A DNA stretch of 32,629 bases from Pseudomonadota bacterium (GCA_021811005.1 JAJZPY010000003.1:1-32629), one strand, 5' to 3'. Counted from the first letter of the stretch, positions 11,281 to 17,947 are shown. The notes: generated from the letters alone by a model not told the origin. Numbers and translations are program-made.

Positions 11281-11315
11281 CCGTTCAGTGGATTTCTGTT
11301 TCAATTGTCGCCAGG

Positions 11316-12563
11316 TCACTGCCTTCGTTTTGTTTCCGCCATTCTCAATGCTGCTGCCAATCCGGACAGGAAAGTCAGCACTGCCACGGCCCAGACGGCT
11401 GTGGCCGGGCCGAACTGTTCCGCGGTGAAGCCGGCCAGTAGCGCGCCCACCGCATAGCCCAGATCGCGCCACAGGCGATAGACGCCCACGGCGGAAGCGC
11501 GCCAGGAAGGATGGGCCACATCGCCGATGGCCGCCAGCAGCGTGGGATACACCATGGCCGTGCCGAATCCCAGCAACAGGGCGCCGGCCATGAAGGCCGG
11601 GAACGTGTTGGCGATGGCCGTGAGGCCGATGCCGGCTGCTTGCAGCCACATGCCTCCCACGATCAGGCCCTTGCGACCGATCCGGTCCGAAGCGGCTCCC
11701 GTGAATATCTGGAAAATGCCCCAGACGGCCGGATAGGCGGCCGTGAGCAGGCCGATTTGCGTGAGCGTCATGCCTTTTGCCGCAAACAGCAGGGGAAACA
11801 AGCCCCAGGCCATGCCGTCGTTGAGATTGTTCACCAGGCCCACCTGGCTCACGCTGGAAAGGTTGGGGTCGGTCCAGGAAGATCGACGGAATATTTCACC
11901 CTGGGAAGGAATGCCGAGGTGACGGGTGACTTCATGGTGCACTTTGATCTCGTGGGCCACATGGTGCCGGGTTTCCCGCACGGCAAGAAGCGACAGCAAA
12001 AAGCCGATGACCACGTAGCCGATGCCGAGGTAGAACGGCTGGGGGCGCAGCCCGTAATGCGCGGCAATCCAGCCGGTGGCAAGCGCGCTGCCTGCCACGG
12101 CAAAGTAGCCGGAAAATTCGTTGAGCCCCATGGCCAGCCCGCGACGTGACGGGCCCACCAGGTCGATTTTCATGATGACGGTGGTGGACCAGGTGAGTCC
12201 CTGGCTGACGCCCAGAAAGGCGTTGGCCACCAGAATCCAGTTCCAGGAGGGGGCCCAGATCAGCAGGAAAGGAACCGGGGCCGCCACCAGCCAACCTGCG
12301 ACCAGCACGTGCTTGCGGCCGAAGCGGTCGGAAAGCCGCCCGGCAAAATAGTTGGTCAGGGCTTTGGTGATGCCGAACACCACGATGAACGACAGGATGG
12401 CCACCTGCCCCAGCACATGGAAGTCCGTCTCTGCCAGGAGGGGCAGGATGCCGCGTTCCAGCCCCACCATGGCGCCCACGAAAGCATTCACCAGCAGCAG
12501 CAGAAGGAACTGGCCGAGGTTGTTTTTCAGGCCCAGCTGAACGGCCGGCCCGCCTGGCCTCAT
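11316..12563 (-). CDS. MFS transporter of the persulfide-type operon
   Basis: A 415-residue major facilitator protein with about 12 hydrophobic segments. The loop after helix 2 carries the family signature as GRLSDRFGRKHV, and a second copy lies mid-protein as GAASDRIGRKG. It is the last gene of the arsR-rhodanese/dsrE/MBL operon. Its ATG overlaps the preceding stop as ATGA, so translational coupling is likely. The early LERGILPLLAE stretch is not a general MFS signature, and its relatives may be those that travel with sulfur genes. Context suggests export or import of a sulfur compound, but the sequence does not fix the substrate. The stop is followed by a 264-bp non-coding region with three dyads. 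Confidence 0.85.
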   Translation of the reverse strand: MRPGGPAVQLGLKNNLGQFLLLLLVNAFVGAMVGLERGILPLLAETDFHVLGQVAILSFIVVFGITKALTNYFAGRLSDRFGRKHVLVAGWLVAAPVPFLLIWAPSWNWILVANAFLGVSQGLTWSTTVIMKIDLVGPSRRGLAMGLNEFSGYFAVAGSALATGWIAAHYGLRPQPFYLGIGYVVIGFLLSLLAVRETRHHVAHEIKVHHEVTRHLGIPSQGEIFRRSSWTDPNLSSVSQVGLVNNLNDGMAWGLFPLLFAAKGMTLTQIGLLTAAYPAVWGIFQIFTGAASDRIGRKGLIVGGMWLQAAGIGLTAIANTFPAFMAGALLLGFGTAMVYPTLLAAIGDVAHPSWRASAVGVYRLWRDLGYAVGALLAGFTAEQFGPATAVWAVAVLTFLSGLAAALRMAETKRRQ

Positions 12564-13297
12564 GCTGGCAGGCCGAGGTTGGCCCTGACCATCGCGTCCA
12601 TCTGGGCGGGGCGCGGCGGAATGTCGCTCGTCACCTGGGTGATGAAGTCCGGCCGGGTCATGGAGAGCGCGGGGTTCCAGCGCTTTTCAAAACCCAGGGT
12701 GGAGGAAGGTTTTCCCGACAGGCCCGCGCCGCAGGCGCTGCCCGCCTGGTGGCCCGGAAAGATTTCCAGCTCGTCAGGCAACACCAGCAACCGGCCGTGC
12801 AGGCTGTCGTACAGAATGCCGGCCATTTCCGCTTCATGCCCGGCCAGATCGGGGCGCCCCACGGCACCCACGAACAGGGTATCGCCCGTGATGACAAACC
12901 ACGGGGCTTCGCCGCGCCGCTTGTCGGTGACCAGCAGGCAGATGCTGTCGGGGGTATGGCCGGGCGTGTGCAGCACCTGCACGCGGACATTGCCCACGTC
13001 CAGCTGCTGGTTGTCCTGCAATGCTTCAAAATCGTGGCGCACGGCGCCACGGTTGGATTCATGCAAGCAGTACGGAACGCCCAGGCGGGCGGCCAGCTTC
13101 CAGCCTCCCGAGTAATGGTCGGCATGCACGTGCGTGTCGATCACGTAATTGATGGGCACGCCGGCCCGGCGCGCTTCTTCCACAAACCAGTCTTCGTCTC
13201 CCGCTACCACATCCACGGCAACGGACTTGCCCAGGCCGGTGCAGCCGAAGAAATAAGACAAGGTCGCTTCCCGCGTGGCCAATTGCCTGAAGAACAT
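12560..13297 (-). CDS. Metallo-beta-lactamase-fold hydrolase, persulfide dioxygenase-like (no rhodanese domain)
   Basis: A 245-residue cytoplasmic enzyme. Metal motif HVHADH lies at 56-61, HTPGH at 110-114, GDTLFVG with its bridging Asp near 139, and FPGH near 180-183. The run VGRPDLAG and a later AGSACG...PSST...NPAL stretch resemble the MBL half of CstB/PDO-type enzymes, which oxidise glutathione or other persulfides to sulfite with O2. Those relatives often carry C-terminal rhodanese domains; this one stops after the MBL part. The track start at 13429 is wrong: ATG 13297 is preceded by AGGAGGT, and the extra 44 residues overlap dsrE in another frame. The preceding dsrE stop lies inside this ribosome site. 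A BigR-associated Blh-type hydrolase is an alternative. Confidence 0.85.
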   Translation of the reverse strand: MFFRQLATREATLSYFFGCTGLGKSVAVDVVAGDEDWFVEEARRAGVPINYVIDTHVHADHYSGGWKLAARLGVPYCLHESNRGAVRHDFEALQDNQQLDVGNVRVQVLHTPGHTPDSICLLVTDKRRGEAPWFVITGDTLFVGAVGRPDLAGHEAEMAGILYDSLHGRLLVLPDELEIFPGHQAGSACGAGLSGKPSSTLGFEKRWNPALSMTRPDFITQVTSDIPPRPAQMDAMVRANLGLPA

Positions 13298-13305
13298 AAG
13301 ACCTC

Positions 13306-13656
13306 CTAAAAAACCAGGACCTGGTTTGCTTCCGCGGTCCATTGCGCAAGCTGCGCCAGCGTGGACCGCTGGGCGCCTTCGACGAGCTCGGCATCGGTGA
13401 GTCCGCGCGCATCCATGCAGGTACCGCACAGGCGCACGGCACCCTTGCGCACAACCTTGCCCAGCATGAGCTGCAGGTTGTAATAGCCATCCGGTACTTT
13501 CTGTCCGGCTTTTGCGACAGCGACGGCATCGGCCAGCAGAAACAGGTGTACCTGCTGGTCCGGCAGGGCAGAGAGGGCGCCGGCAAGCCGCAGTCCGTTG
13601 TAGGACCGTTCGCTTCCGTAAGGGGCTTCGTTGAGAATGAACAGCGTGGTTTTCAT
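13306..13656 (-). CDS. DsrE-family sulfur-carrier-like protein
   Basis: A 116-residue protein MKTTLFILNEAPYGSERSYN... with the DsrE/DsrF fold pattern: a first strand, a helix with RLAGAL, a VHLFLLADAV strand, and a cysteine pair CGTC at 77-80 in the loop where DsrE-like proteins carry a sulfur-binding cysteine. It probably shuttles persulfide sulfur or senses it. The start was moved from the track's 13854 to ATG 13656, where GGAGAT lies 7 nt ahead; the track's extra 66 residues are a frame shadow of the regulator gene. It sits between the ArsR-rhodanese gene and the MBL gene. Partner and donor are not determinable from sequence. Confidence 0.85.
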   Translation of the reverse strand: MKTTLFILNEAPYGSERSYNGLRLAGALSALPDQQVHLFLLADAVAVAKAGQKVPDGYYNLQLMLGKVVRKGAVRLCGTCMDARGLTDAELVEGAQRSTLAQLAQWTAEANQVLVF

Positions 13657-13706
13657 GGCAATCTCCAGATAGTCCCCCTCTGGATTCGTATGGGCCAACC
13701 CTTTCT

Positions 13707-14384
13707 TTATTGTGGTGTAACGACCAGGGTTTCCAGCGGCAGGCCGGCAGCCTGCCATTCGCTCACCCCATCCGACAGCTTGCGCGCCTGGCGTCCCTTG
13801 TTCCTGAGCATTTCGATGGCTTCGTCCGCCATGAGGCAGAAGGGGCCGCGGCAATAGGCCACGATTTCCCGGTTGCGTGGCAGTTCGGCGATGCGGCTGA
13901 CCAGTTCCGACAAGGGCATGGAACGGGCATAGGGCAGGTGAGCCCTGTCGTATTCCGCTCTTGGGCGCACGTCGATGACGATGATTTCGCCCCGCCTTGC
14001 CTGCTCCAGCAATCCTTCGCGGGCCATGGGCGTGAGGTGTTCAGGGTTGGCCACCATCCGGTCCAGCGCCAGGCGCAGTTCCAGCAGATGTTCCTCGGCC
14101 ACCTGCCGCAACTGGACCCACAGCAAGGCCACGTCCGTGCCGCTCAACTGGTACACCACATGTTTGCCGGCGCGCCGGGAAGTCACGAGGTGGGCGGCTT
14201 TCAGGCGCTTGAGGTGGGCGCTGGCGAGCTTGATGTCGATGGACAGTTCGCTGGCCAACTGCTCAACCGTTTTCTCGCCCTGGGCCAGCACTTCCAGCAG
14301 TTCCAGGCGCTTGGGACTGGCCACGGCGCTGCCAACGCGGGCCACCTGTTCGTACAGCAGGTCTTTGAGGGATCGTTTGTTCAT
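13707..14384 (-). CDS. ArsR-family transcriptional regulator fused to a rhodanese domain
   Basis: A 225-residue repressor-like protein. Residues about 10-105 are an ArsR winged helix (ASPKRLELLEVLAQGE... recognition helix KLASAHLKRLKAAHLV). Residues about 120-220 are a rhodanese with DVRPRAEYDRAHLPYAR and active loop CRGPFC (Cys 178, Cys 183). The winged-helix part contains no cysteine at all, unlike SqrR/BigR-type persulfide sensors, so sulfur sensing would have to run through the rhodanese Cys. It is first gene of the operon with dsrE, MBL and MFS genes, and is probably autoregulatory. An AT-rich dyad that could be its operator lies just upstream (14391-14410). Confidence 0.93.
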   Translation of the reverse strand: MNKRSLKDLLYEQVARVGSAVASPKRLELLEVLAQGEKTVEQLASELSIDIKLASAHLKRLKAAHLVTSRRAGKHVVYQLSGTDVALLWVQLRQVAEEHLLELRLALDRMVANPEHLTPMAREGLLEQARRGEIIVIDVRPRAEYDRAHLPYARSMPLSELVSRIAELPRNREIVAYCRGPFCLMADEAIEMLRNKGRQARKLSDGVSEWQAAGLPLETLVVTPQ

Positions 14385-14390
14385 TCGTAC

Positions 14391-14410
14391 ATTCTAATGA
14401 ATTAAAGAAT
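14391..14410. promoter_or_regulatory. Candidate ArsR-type operator and -10 of the sulfur operon
   Basis: ATTCTAATGAATTAAAGAAT has matching ends (ATTCT/AGAAT) and lies 7 bp before the regulator ATG. On the minus strand it includes TAGAAT (14397-14392), a good -10. An ArsR-type dimer bound here would block RNA polymerase. The inner positions match poorly, so the operator call is tentative. Confidence 0.45.
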
Positions 14411-14471
14411 AAAAGCAATAACCCGGCGCGGCGATGGGAGGCATCGGATACTGAATTACGGGTGGGCCGCT

Positions 14472-15128
14472 TTAATTGTGGACGTGATGAATCAGGCGGC
14501 TGAGGGTTTCCGGGGCGATGTTCAGGTACTGGGCCAGATCTTTTTTGGTCAGTTGTTCGAGAAACTCGGGGTGCTTGCGCTGGAAGCGGGCCATTCTTCC
14601 GGCGGCATCCAGCAGGTGCAGCGTGATGGTGTGGGCCATGATGTCGCTCATGTGCCGCATGACCTGATATTCAAAATCGTGCTTGAGCGTTTTGTGATCG
14701 TCGAGAAAGGTTTTCCATGCGGGCATGGAGCATTTGGCAACGATGGTTTTTCTGAGGGCAATGATGCTGTAGGGAGAGCGCGTGCCCAGGGTCCAGGCGG
14801 CATAACAGGTTTCGAACTCGTCTTCGCCGGAAAAGCGCAGCGTCATGTCCTTGCCTTGCTTGTTGGTCACCACCCGTTTGAGCAGTCCTTCCAGGATGAA
14901 AAACTGCCCCATTTCGCTGCATCCCTGGGTCAGGAGGATTTCGTCCTTGTCGATTTCCACCACCGACAGGATTTTCTCCAGGTCGCGCCATTCGGCAGTG
15001 CCCAGACATTGCAGTGCAATATTCCGTTCCAGGCGCCCCTGAAACTGGCAGCGCAACGGATGTTGCGAGAGCGGGATTTCATTGCAAGGATCGGCGCAGC
15101 TGGGTTTCATGGTGGGGCAGGCTCGCAT
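14472..15128 (-). CDS. Crp/Fnr-family regulator with cysteine-rich N-terminus
   Basis: A 218-residue transcription factor. A cyclic-nucleotide-binding-like beta-roll (about 35-130) and a dimer helix (145-180) are followed by the HTH at about 193-213, TKKDLAQYLNIAPETLSRLI. ETLSR matches the ExxSR recognition pattern of FNR, which reads TTGAT half sites. The protein holds eight Cys (4, 11, 15, 27, 41, 70, 108, 133); four fall in the first 27 residues, so an Fe-S or redox sensor is possible, but the spacing is not that of E. coli FNR. It stops soon after the recognition helix and lacks most of the usual C-terminal wing. The start could instead be Met7 (15110); neither has a clear ribosome site. 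It lies 87 bp upstream of the ArsR-rhodanese gene. Confidence 0.85.
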   Translation of the reverse strand: MRACPTMKPSCADPCNEIPLSQHPLRCQFQGRLERNIALQCLGTAEWRDLEKILSVVEIDKDEILLTQGCSEMGQFFILEGLLKRVVTNKQGKDMTLRFSGEDEFETCYAAWTLGTRSPYSIIALRKTIVAKCSMPAWKTFLDDHKTLKHDFEYQVMRHMSDIMAHTITLHLLDAAGRMARFQRKHPEFLEQLTKKDLAQYLNIAPETLSRLIHHVHN

Positions 15129-15146
15129 CGATAAGTTTAAATAATA

Positions 15147-15190
15147 AAACTCCCCCGATCTATAATTTCAAAGGCTCCGAATGGGAGTTT
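15147..15190. repeat. Long-loop inverted repeat in AT-rich intergenic region
   Basis: AAACTCCC (15147-15154) is the inverse of GGGAGTTT (15183-15190) with 28 nt between. It lies between the divergent Crp/Fnr-like gene and the small repeat protein and could be a hairpin or a regulator dyad. Confidence 0.35.
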
Positions 15191-15257
15191 AACGGACAGT
15201 CGTCAGAATTAATATCATCCTTTGAGGTTTATTATTATTCATATTTTTTAACCTTCA

Positions 15258-15263
15258 TATAAT
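15258..15263 (+). promoter_or_regulatory. -10 element of the small repeat-protein gene
   Basis: Perfect TATAAT in an AT-rich stretch 51 bp before the ATG at 15315. No good -35 is present at 17 bp (TTATTC), so an activator such as the divergent Crp/Fnr-type protein may be needed. Confidence 0.45.
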
Positions 15264-15314
15264 GAAAGGTTCAGAATTCCCAAAACAGCGGGCAGGGCAG
15301 ATTGGAGGTGACCG

Positions 15315-15668
15315 ATGCATCCACTCACAAGGGCAGGCATCGCCTACATTGCAGGAGCATTGGCCAGCGGGAAGACCGGCGCGGGAGTCTTTGACTATGC
15401 CCACTGTAAAAACTATGTGTTCAGCGGGTCGGTGAATCACGCCTACGTGTCGGTATTCGATCATCATCGGCAATGCCACATCACGGGCCACCCCGAGCAG
15501 CTCTACGATCAGGGTCAGGAGGTTTTCATTTCAATTATTCTGAGCAGCACTCATTTCACGGGCTATGACTTTTGCGATTCCCGAGCCTTTTGCGGGGATG
15601 TGGACGGCTCCACAGTGACCTTTCATGAGCAGGATTCAATGACTCGTTTCAGTTTTCGCATTTTGTGA
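15315..15668 (+). CDS. Hypothetical small protein with about five F/Y-D repeats
   Basis: A 117-residue protein of unknown function with a very strong ribosome site (GGAGGTGA, 4 nt before ATG), so it is surely expressed. After an N-terminal helix (LTRAGIAYIAGALASGK) the chain shows repeats of roughly 17-21 residues, each opening with a hydrophobic residue plus F/Y-D or a variant: VFDYAHCK, VFDHHRQC, LYDQGQEV, GYDFCDSR, TFHEQDSM, several followed by a short strand and G-x-V. This suggests a small beta-rich repeat fold. There is no signal peptide or membrane helix. Four Cys are present. It is divergent from the Crp/Fnr-type gene and may be its target. I do not recognise a characterised family. 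Confidence 0.75.
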   Translation: MHPLTRAGIAYIAGALASGKTGAGVFDYAHCKNYVFSGSVNHAYVSVFDHHRQCHITGHPEQLYDQGQEVFISIILSSTHFTGYDFCDSRAFCGDVDGSTVTFHEQDSMTRFSFRIL

Positions 15669-15725
15669 AATATTTTCCTGCCACCATGGGATGCACAGTG
15701 TCGTTACCCGTGTACAGGTCTTTTT

Positions 15726-16493
15726 ATGGTCCAAAATTCTGCTGTTGTTCAAAACCTGCGTTGCAAAGTCCCGGAAGTCACCCTGGGTTTCTGGATTGTC
15801 AAAATCGCCGCAACCACCTTGGGGGAGACGGGCGGTGATGCGGTTTCCATGTCCCTCGGTCTGGGTTATCTGATCAGCACCCTGATTTTTGCAGTGATTT
15901 TCCTGCTGGCGGTTTCGGCTCAGGTGAAGTCGGGGAAATTTCACCCGCTGCTCTATTGGATCACGATCATCGCCACCACCACGGTGGGCACGACGCTGGC
16001 CGACTTCGCCGACCGCTCCCTGGGCATTGGCTATGCCGGAGGTGCCATCCTGCTTGCTGTCTTGCTGGCGGGGTCGCTGCTGGTCTGGAAAAAAAGCCTG
16101 GGCAGCGTGTCCTTTCGCAGCGTGGGCGATTCCGGGACCGAAGTCTTTTACTGGATCACCATCCTGTTCTCGCAAACGCTGGGGACGGCGCTGGGGGACT
16201 GGACGGCGGATTCGGCGGGACTGGGCTACGGTGGCGGTGCAGTGCTTTTTTCGGTGCTGATTGCGCTGGTGGCGGGGGCGTATTTCCGGACCGCGATTTC
16301 CAGGACGGCGCTTTTCTGGGCCGCCTTCATACTGACGCGGCCGCTGGGTGCCGTGGTGGGGGATTTTCTGGACAAGCCGGTCAGCGCGGGCGGCCTGGCC
16401 TTGAGCCGTTACGGCGCCTCCGTGGCGCTTGTGGTGTTCATTCTGGCCTGGCTTCTCTTCTTCAGGCAGCGTGCCGCTGGTTCGGGTCATTAG
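15726..16493 (+). CDS. COG4705-like integral membrane protein with four internal repeats
   Basis: A 255-residue polytopic protein with about eight hydrophobic helices. Four units of about 55-60 residues repeat: each begins with an aromatic/hydrophobic segment, then T-x-G-x3-[GA]-D and a glycine-rich G-x-GY-like turn, then a second helix. The four motif copies are GETGGDAV, GTTLADFA, GTALGDWT and GAVVGDFL, so there are four conserved Asp at equivalent, probably intramembrane positions. The family (COG4705, uncharacterised membrane-anchored protein) has no established function to my knowledge. The repeat design recalls ion or metal transporters, but that is inference. ATG 15726 has only a weak AGGT ahead. 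It follows the small repeat protein by 57 bp on the same strand. Confidence 0.85.
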   Translation: MVQNSAVVQNLRCKVPEVTLGFWIVKIAATTLGETGGDAVSMSLGLGYLISTLIFAVIFLLAVSAQVKSGKFHPLLYWITIIATTTVGTTLADFADRSLGIGYAGGAILLAVLLAGSLLVWKKSLGSVSFRSVGDSGTEVFYWITILFSQTLGTALGDWTADSAGLGYGGGAVLFSVLIALVAGAYFRTAISRTALFWAAFILTRPLGAVVGDFLDKPVSAGGLALSRYGASVALVVFILAWLLFFRQRAAGSGH

Positions 16494-16534
16494 GCGGAGG
16501 GAAACGGGATGATTTTCCTGGGTAAAAAGACCTA

Positions 16535-16563
16535 TTGCAATTCCCTGCAACTTATTGCACAAT
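16535..16563 (+). promoter_or_regulatory. Candidate cold-shock gene promoter
   Basis: TTGCAA, a 17-bp spacer and CACAAT form a moderate sigma-70 match. It would give a leader of roughly 135 nt before the csp ATG, which fits the long structured leaders of cold-shock mRNAs. Confidence 0.4.
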
Positions 16564-16706
16564 GTCGTGTGCGATCTTCAAGTAGTGCAGTTGCTGTTAG
16601 GTTCAGTATTCCGCTGTCGCGGAAATTTCTCCCGCATCATCCCGCTGTCTTGACGCTCGCCCGACCAGGGGCAGCTCCCCTTTATTTTTTTCAGGATATT
16701 CAAGAC

Positions 16707-16910
16707 ATGGCAATCGGTACAGTTAAATGGTTCAACGACTCCAAGGGTTTCGGTTTCATCACGTCCGAGAACGGGGATGAAGACTACTTCGCCCATTTCT
16801 CCGCAATCCAGGGACAAGGTTTCAAGTCCTTGGCGGAAGGTCAGCGCGTCAGCTTTGACGTGACGACCGGCCCCAAGGGCAAGCAAGCTTCCAACATCCG
16901 TCCGGAGTAA
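16707..16910 (+). CDS. cspA: Cold-shock domain protein (CspA family)
   Basis: A 67-residue OB-fold nucleic-acid chaperone, [20 protein letters not shown]..., with both RNA-binding motifs (KGFGFI at 13-18 and DYFAHFSAI near 26-34). It melts RNA secondary structure and is often cold-induced. The track ORF runs 66 codons too far upstream; the family start and AGGAT about 10 nt upstream define ATG 16707. The long upstream leader suggests post-transcriptional control. A strong terminator follows. The gene is monocistronic. cspA is used as a family-level symbol; which paralogue it is cannot be told. Confidence 0.96.
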   Translation: MAIGTVKWFNDSKGFGFITSENGDEDYFAHFSAIQGQGFKSLAEGQRVSFDVTTGPKGKQASNIRPE

Positions 16911-16948
16911 CCGGAACGCAGTTGGCGCAGCTTTGCTGCCGGCAACAA

Positions 16949-16980
16949 CAAAGCCCGGCACCCGCCGGGCTTTGTCTTTT
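16949..16980 (+). terminator. Rho-independent terminator of cspA
   Basis: A perfect 11-bp stem CAAAGCCCGGC / GCCGGGCTTTG with an ACCC loop is followed by TCTTTT. It begins 38 nt after the cspA stop. Confidence 0.92.
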
Positions 16981-17028
16981 ACACGACTCATTTGCCAGGC
17001 CGCACCGGCATTGATTAGGGCTCATGCC

Positions 17029-17274
17029 ATGACCACAGCGCAGATTTTCGATCACATCAAAAAAAGCGGACAGCTCCTTGATTCCGAAATAGCCAAGGAA
17101 CTGAAGCTCACGCGGGACCGCGTGCGCAACTCGTTGGTGGAGCTTTCTGAGCGCAGGATGATCACCTGTTGCGATGTGACGCGTTTCCACAATGGAAAAC
17201 CCGTGCAAGTGATTTTGTGCCGGGCTTCCGGATACATCCCTCCCGCGGCGCCAGGACGCAAGCCCGCCCGCTGA
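17029..17274 (+). CDS. Small winged-helix DNA-binding protein
   Basis: An 81-residue protein MTTAQIFDHIKKSGQLLDSEIAKELKLTRDRVRNSLVELS... with a clear helix-turn-helix (SEIAKELKL-TRDRVRNSLVEL at about 18-40) and a short wing (VTRFHNGKPVQVILC). It resembles single-domain MarR/ArsR-type or FeoC-like winged helices but matches none that I can name. ATG 17029 is used instead of the track's 16933, whose extension overlaps the cspA terminator; AGGG lies upstream. The C-terminus is basic and Pro-rich (PPAAPGRKPAR). Two Cys at the wing (TCCD) could respond to redox or metal; that is speculation. The target is unknown. Confidence 0.75.
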   Translation: MTTAQIFDHIKKSGQLLDSEIAKELKLTRDRVRNSLVELSERRMITCCDVTRFHNGKPVQVILCRASGYIPPAAPGRKPAR

Positions 17275-17387
17275 CCGGGCGCAAGGTATGGTATAAGGGC
17301 TGCTGCATTTTGGTGCGCAGAGGCCCAAGACGCCTGGCGTCCGGGACATTCAGACAGAATTAAATAACTACAAAGAGGTTGTGGAGG

Positions 17388-17897
17388 ATGAAACGATTTG
17401 CTGTGACTGCATTGCTGTGCCTGTCCGTGGTTCCGGTTTTTGCGGAAGAAGGGCACGCTGAAAAGGGCTTGGACAACTACCTGGGAGTTTCGGCCAGTCG
17501 CCTGACCACCGGCGGGGCGTCCACGGGGCTGGGCGTCATGCTGGGCCACCGCTATTGCGAATATTTTGCGGCTGAAGTGGCGTACGAAGACACCGGTGCC
17601 CTCAATGCCGGCAACGAGCGGACTTCCGCTTATTCCGTGGCTGGCGTCGGTTACCTGCCGTTGACGGAACGGATTGAAGCCTACGGCCGCCTGGGACTGT
17701 CCACGGCCAATACCAAGGACATCACCGGTGCCAAGGCCAATCATGGCGGCACAACCTACGGGGCCGGGTTCGAAGGCAAGCTCACAAACCTGTACTCGGT
17801 CGCCATCGGCTGGGAACGGGTGCCGGTGGGAGACAATGTGGCCATCCCGCGTGGCAACGAAGATTCCTACACGGTGGGCATCATCCGCCGCTTCTGA
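17388..17897 (+). CDS. Small outer-membrane beta-barrel protein
   Basis: A 169-residue protein with a signal peptide (MKRFAVTALLCLSVVPVFA, cleaved before EEG). It continues with alternating strands (YLGVSASRL, GLGVMLGHRY, FAAEVAYEDTG, YSVAGVGYLPL, IEAYGRLGLS, YGAGFEGKL, YSVAIGWERV) and ends in Phe (GIIRRF). This is the pattern of an 8-stranded OmpA/Opa-like transmembrane barrel without a peptidoglycan domain. The ATG at 17388 has AGAGG 9 nt upstream; the track's TTG start would sit directly on that ribosome site. A TATAAG at 17292-17297 is a possible -10. Probably a structural or adhesion-related porin-like protein; no specific substrate. Confidence 0.8.
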   Translation: MKRFAVTALLCLSVVPVFAEEGHAEKGLDNYLGVSASRLTTGGASTGLGVMLGHRYCEYFAAEVAYEDTGALNAGNERTSAYSVAGVGYLPLTERIEAYGRLGLSTANTKDITGAKANHGGTTYGAGFEGKLTNLYSVAIGWERVPVGDNVAIPRGNEDSYTVGIIRRF

Positions 17898-17907
17898 TAT
17901 CGGGTTC

Positions 17908-17939
17908 GGGCCGGTTTTCTTCGCGGGGAACCGGTCCCG
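17908..17939. terminator. Hairpin between convergent genes
   Basis: GGGCCGGTT pairs with AACCGG-T-CCC around a small TTCGCG-type loop, with one bulge. No strong T-run is seen. Its place between two convergent stops (17897 and 17948) suggests a bidirectional terminator. Confidence 0.5.
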
Positions 17940-17947
17940 GCACCCTA

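Noticed and set aside
15129-15314. Search for an FNR box (TTGAT-N4-ATCAA) between the Crp/Fnr-type gene and the divergent orphan gene
   Set aside because: No full match was found by eye, so direct regulation remains only a guess.
16933-17028. N-terminal extension of the small winged-helix ORF
   Set aside because: The extension runs across the cspA terminator and has no ribosome site; the internal ATG 17029 begins the helix-turn-helix protein.
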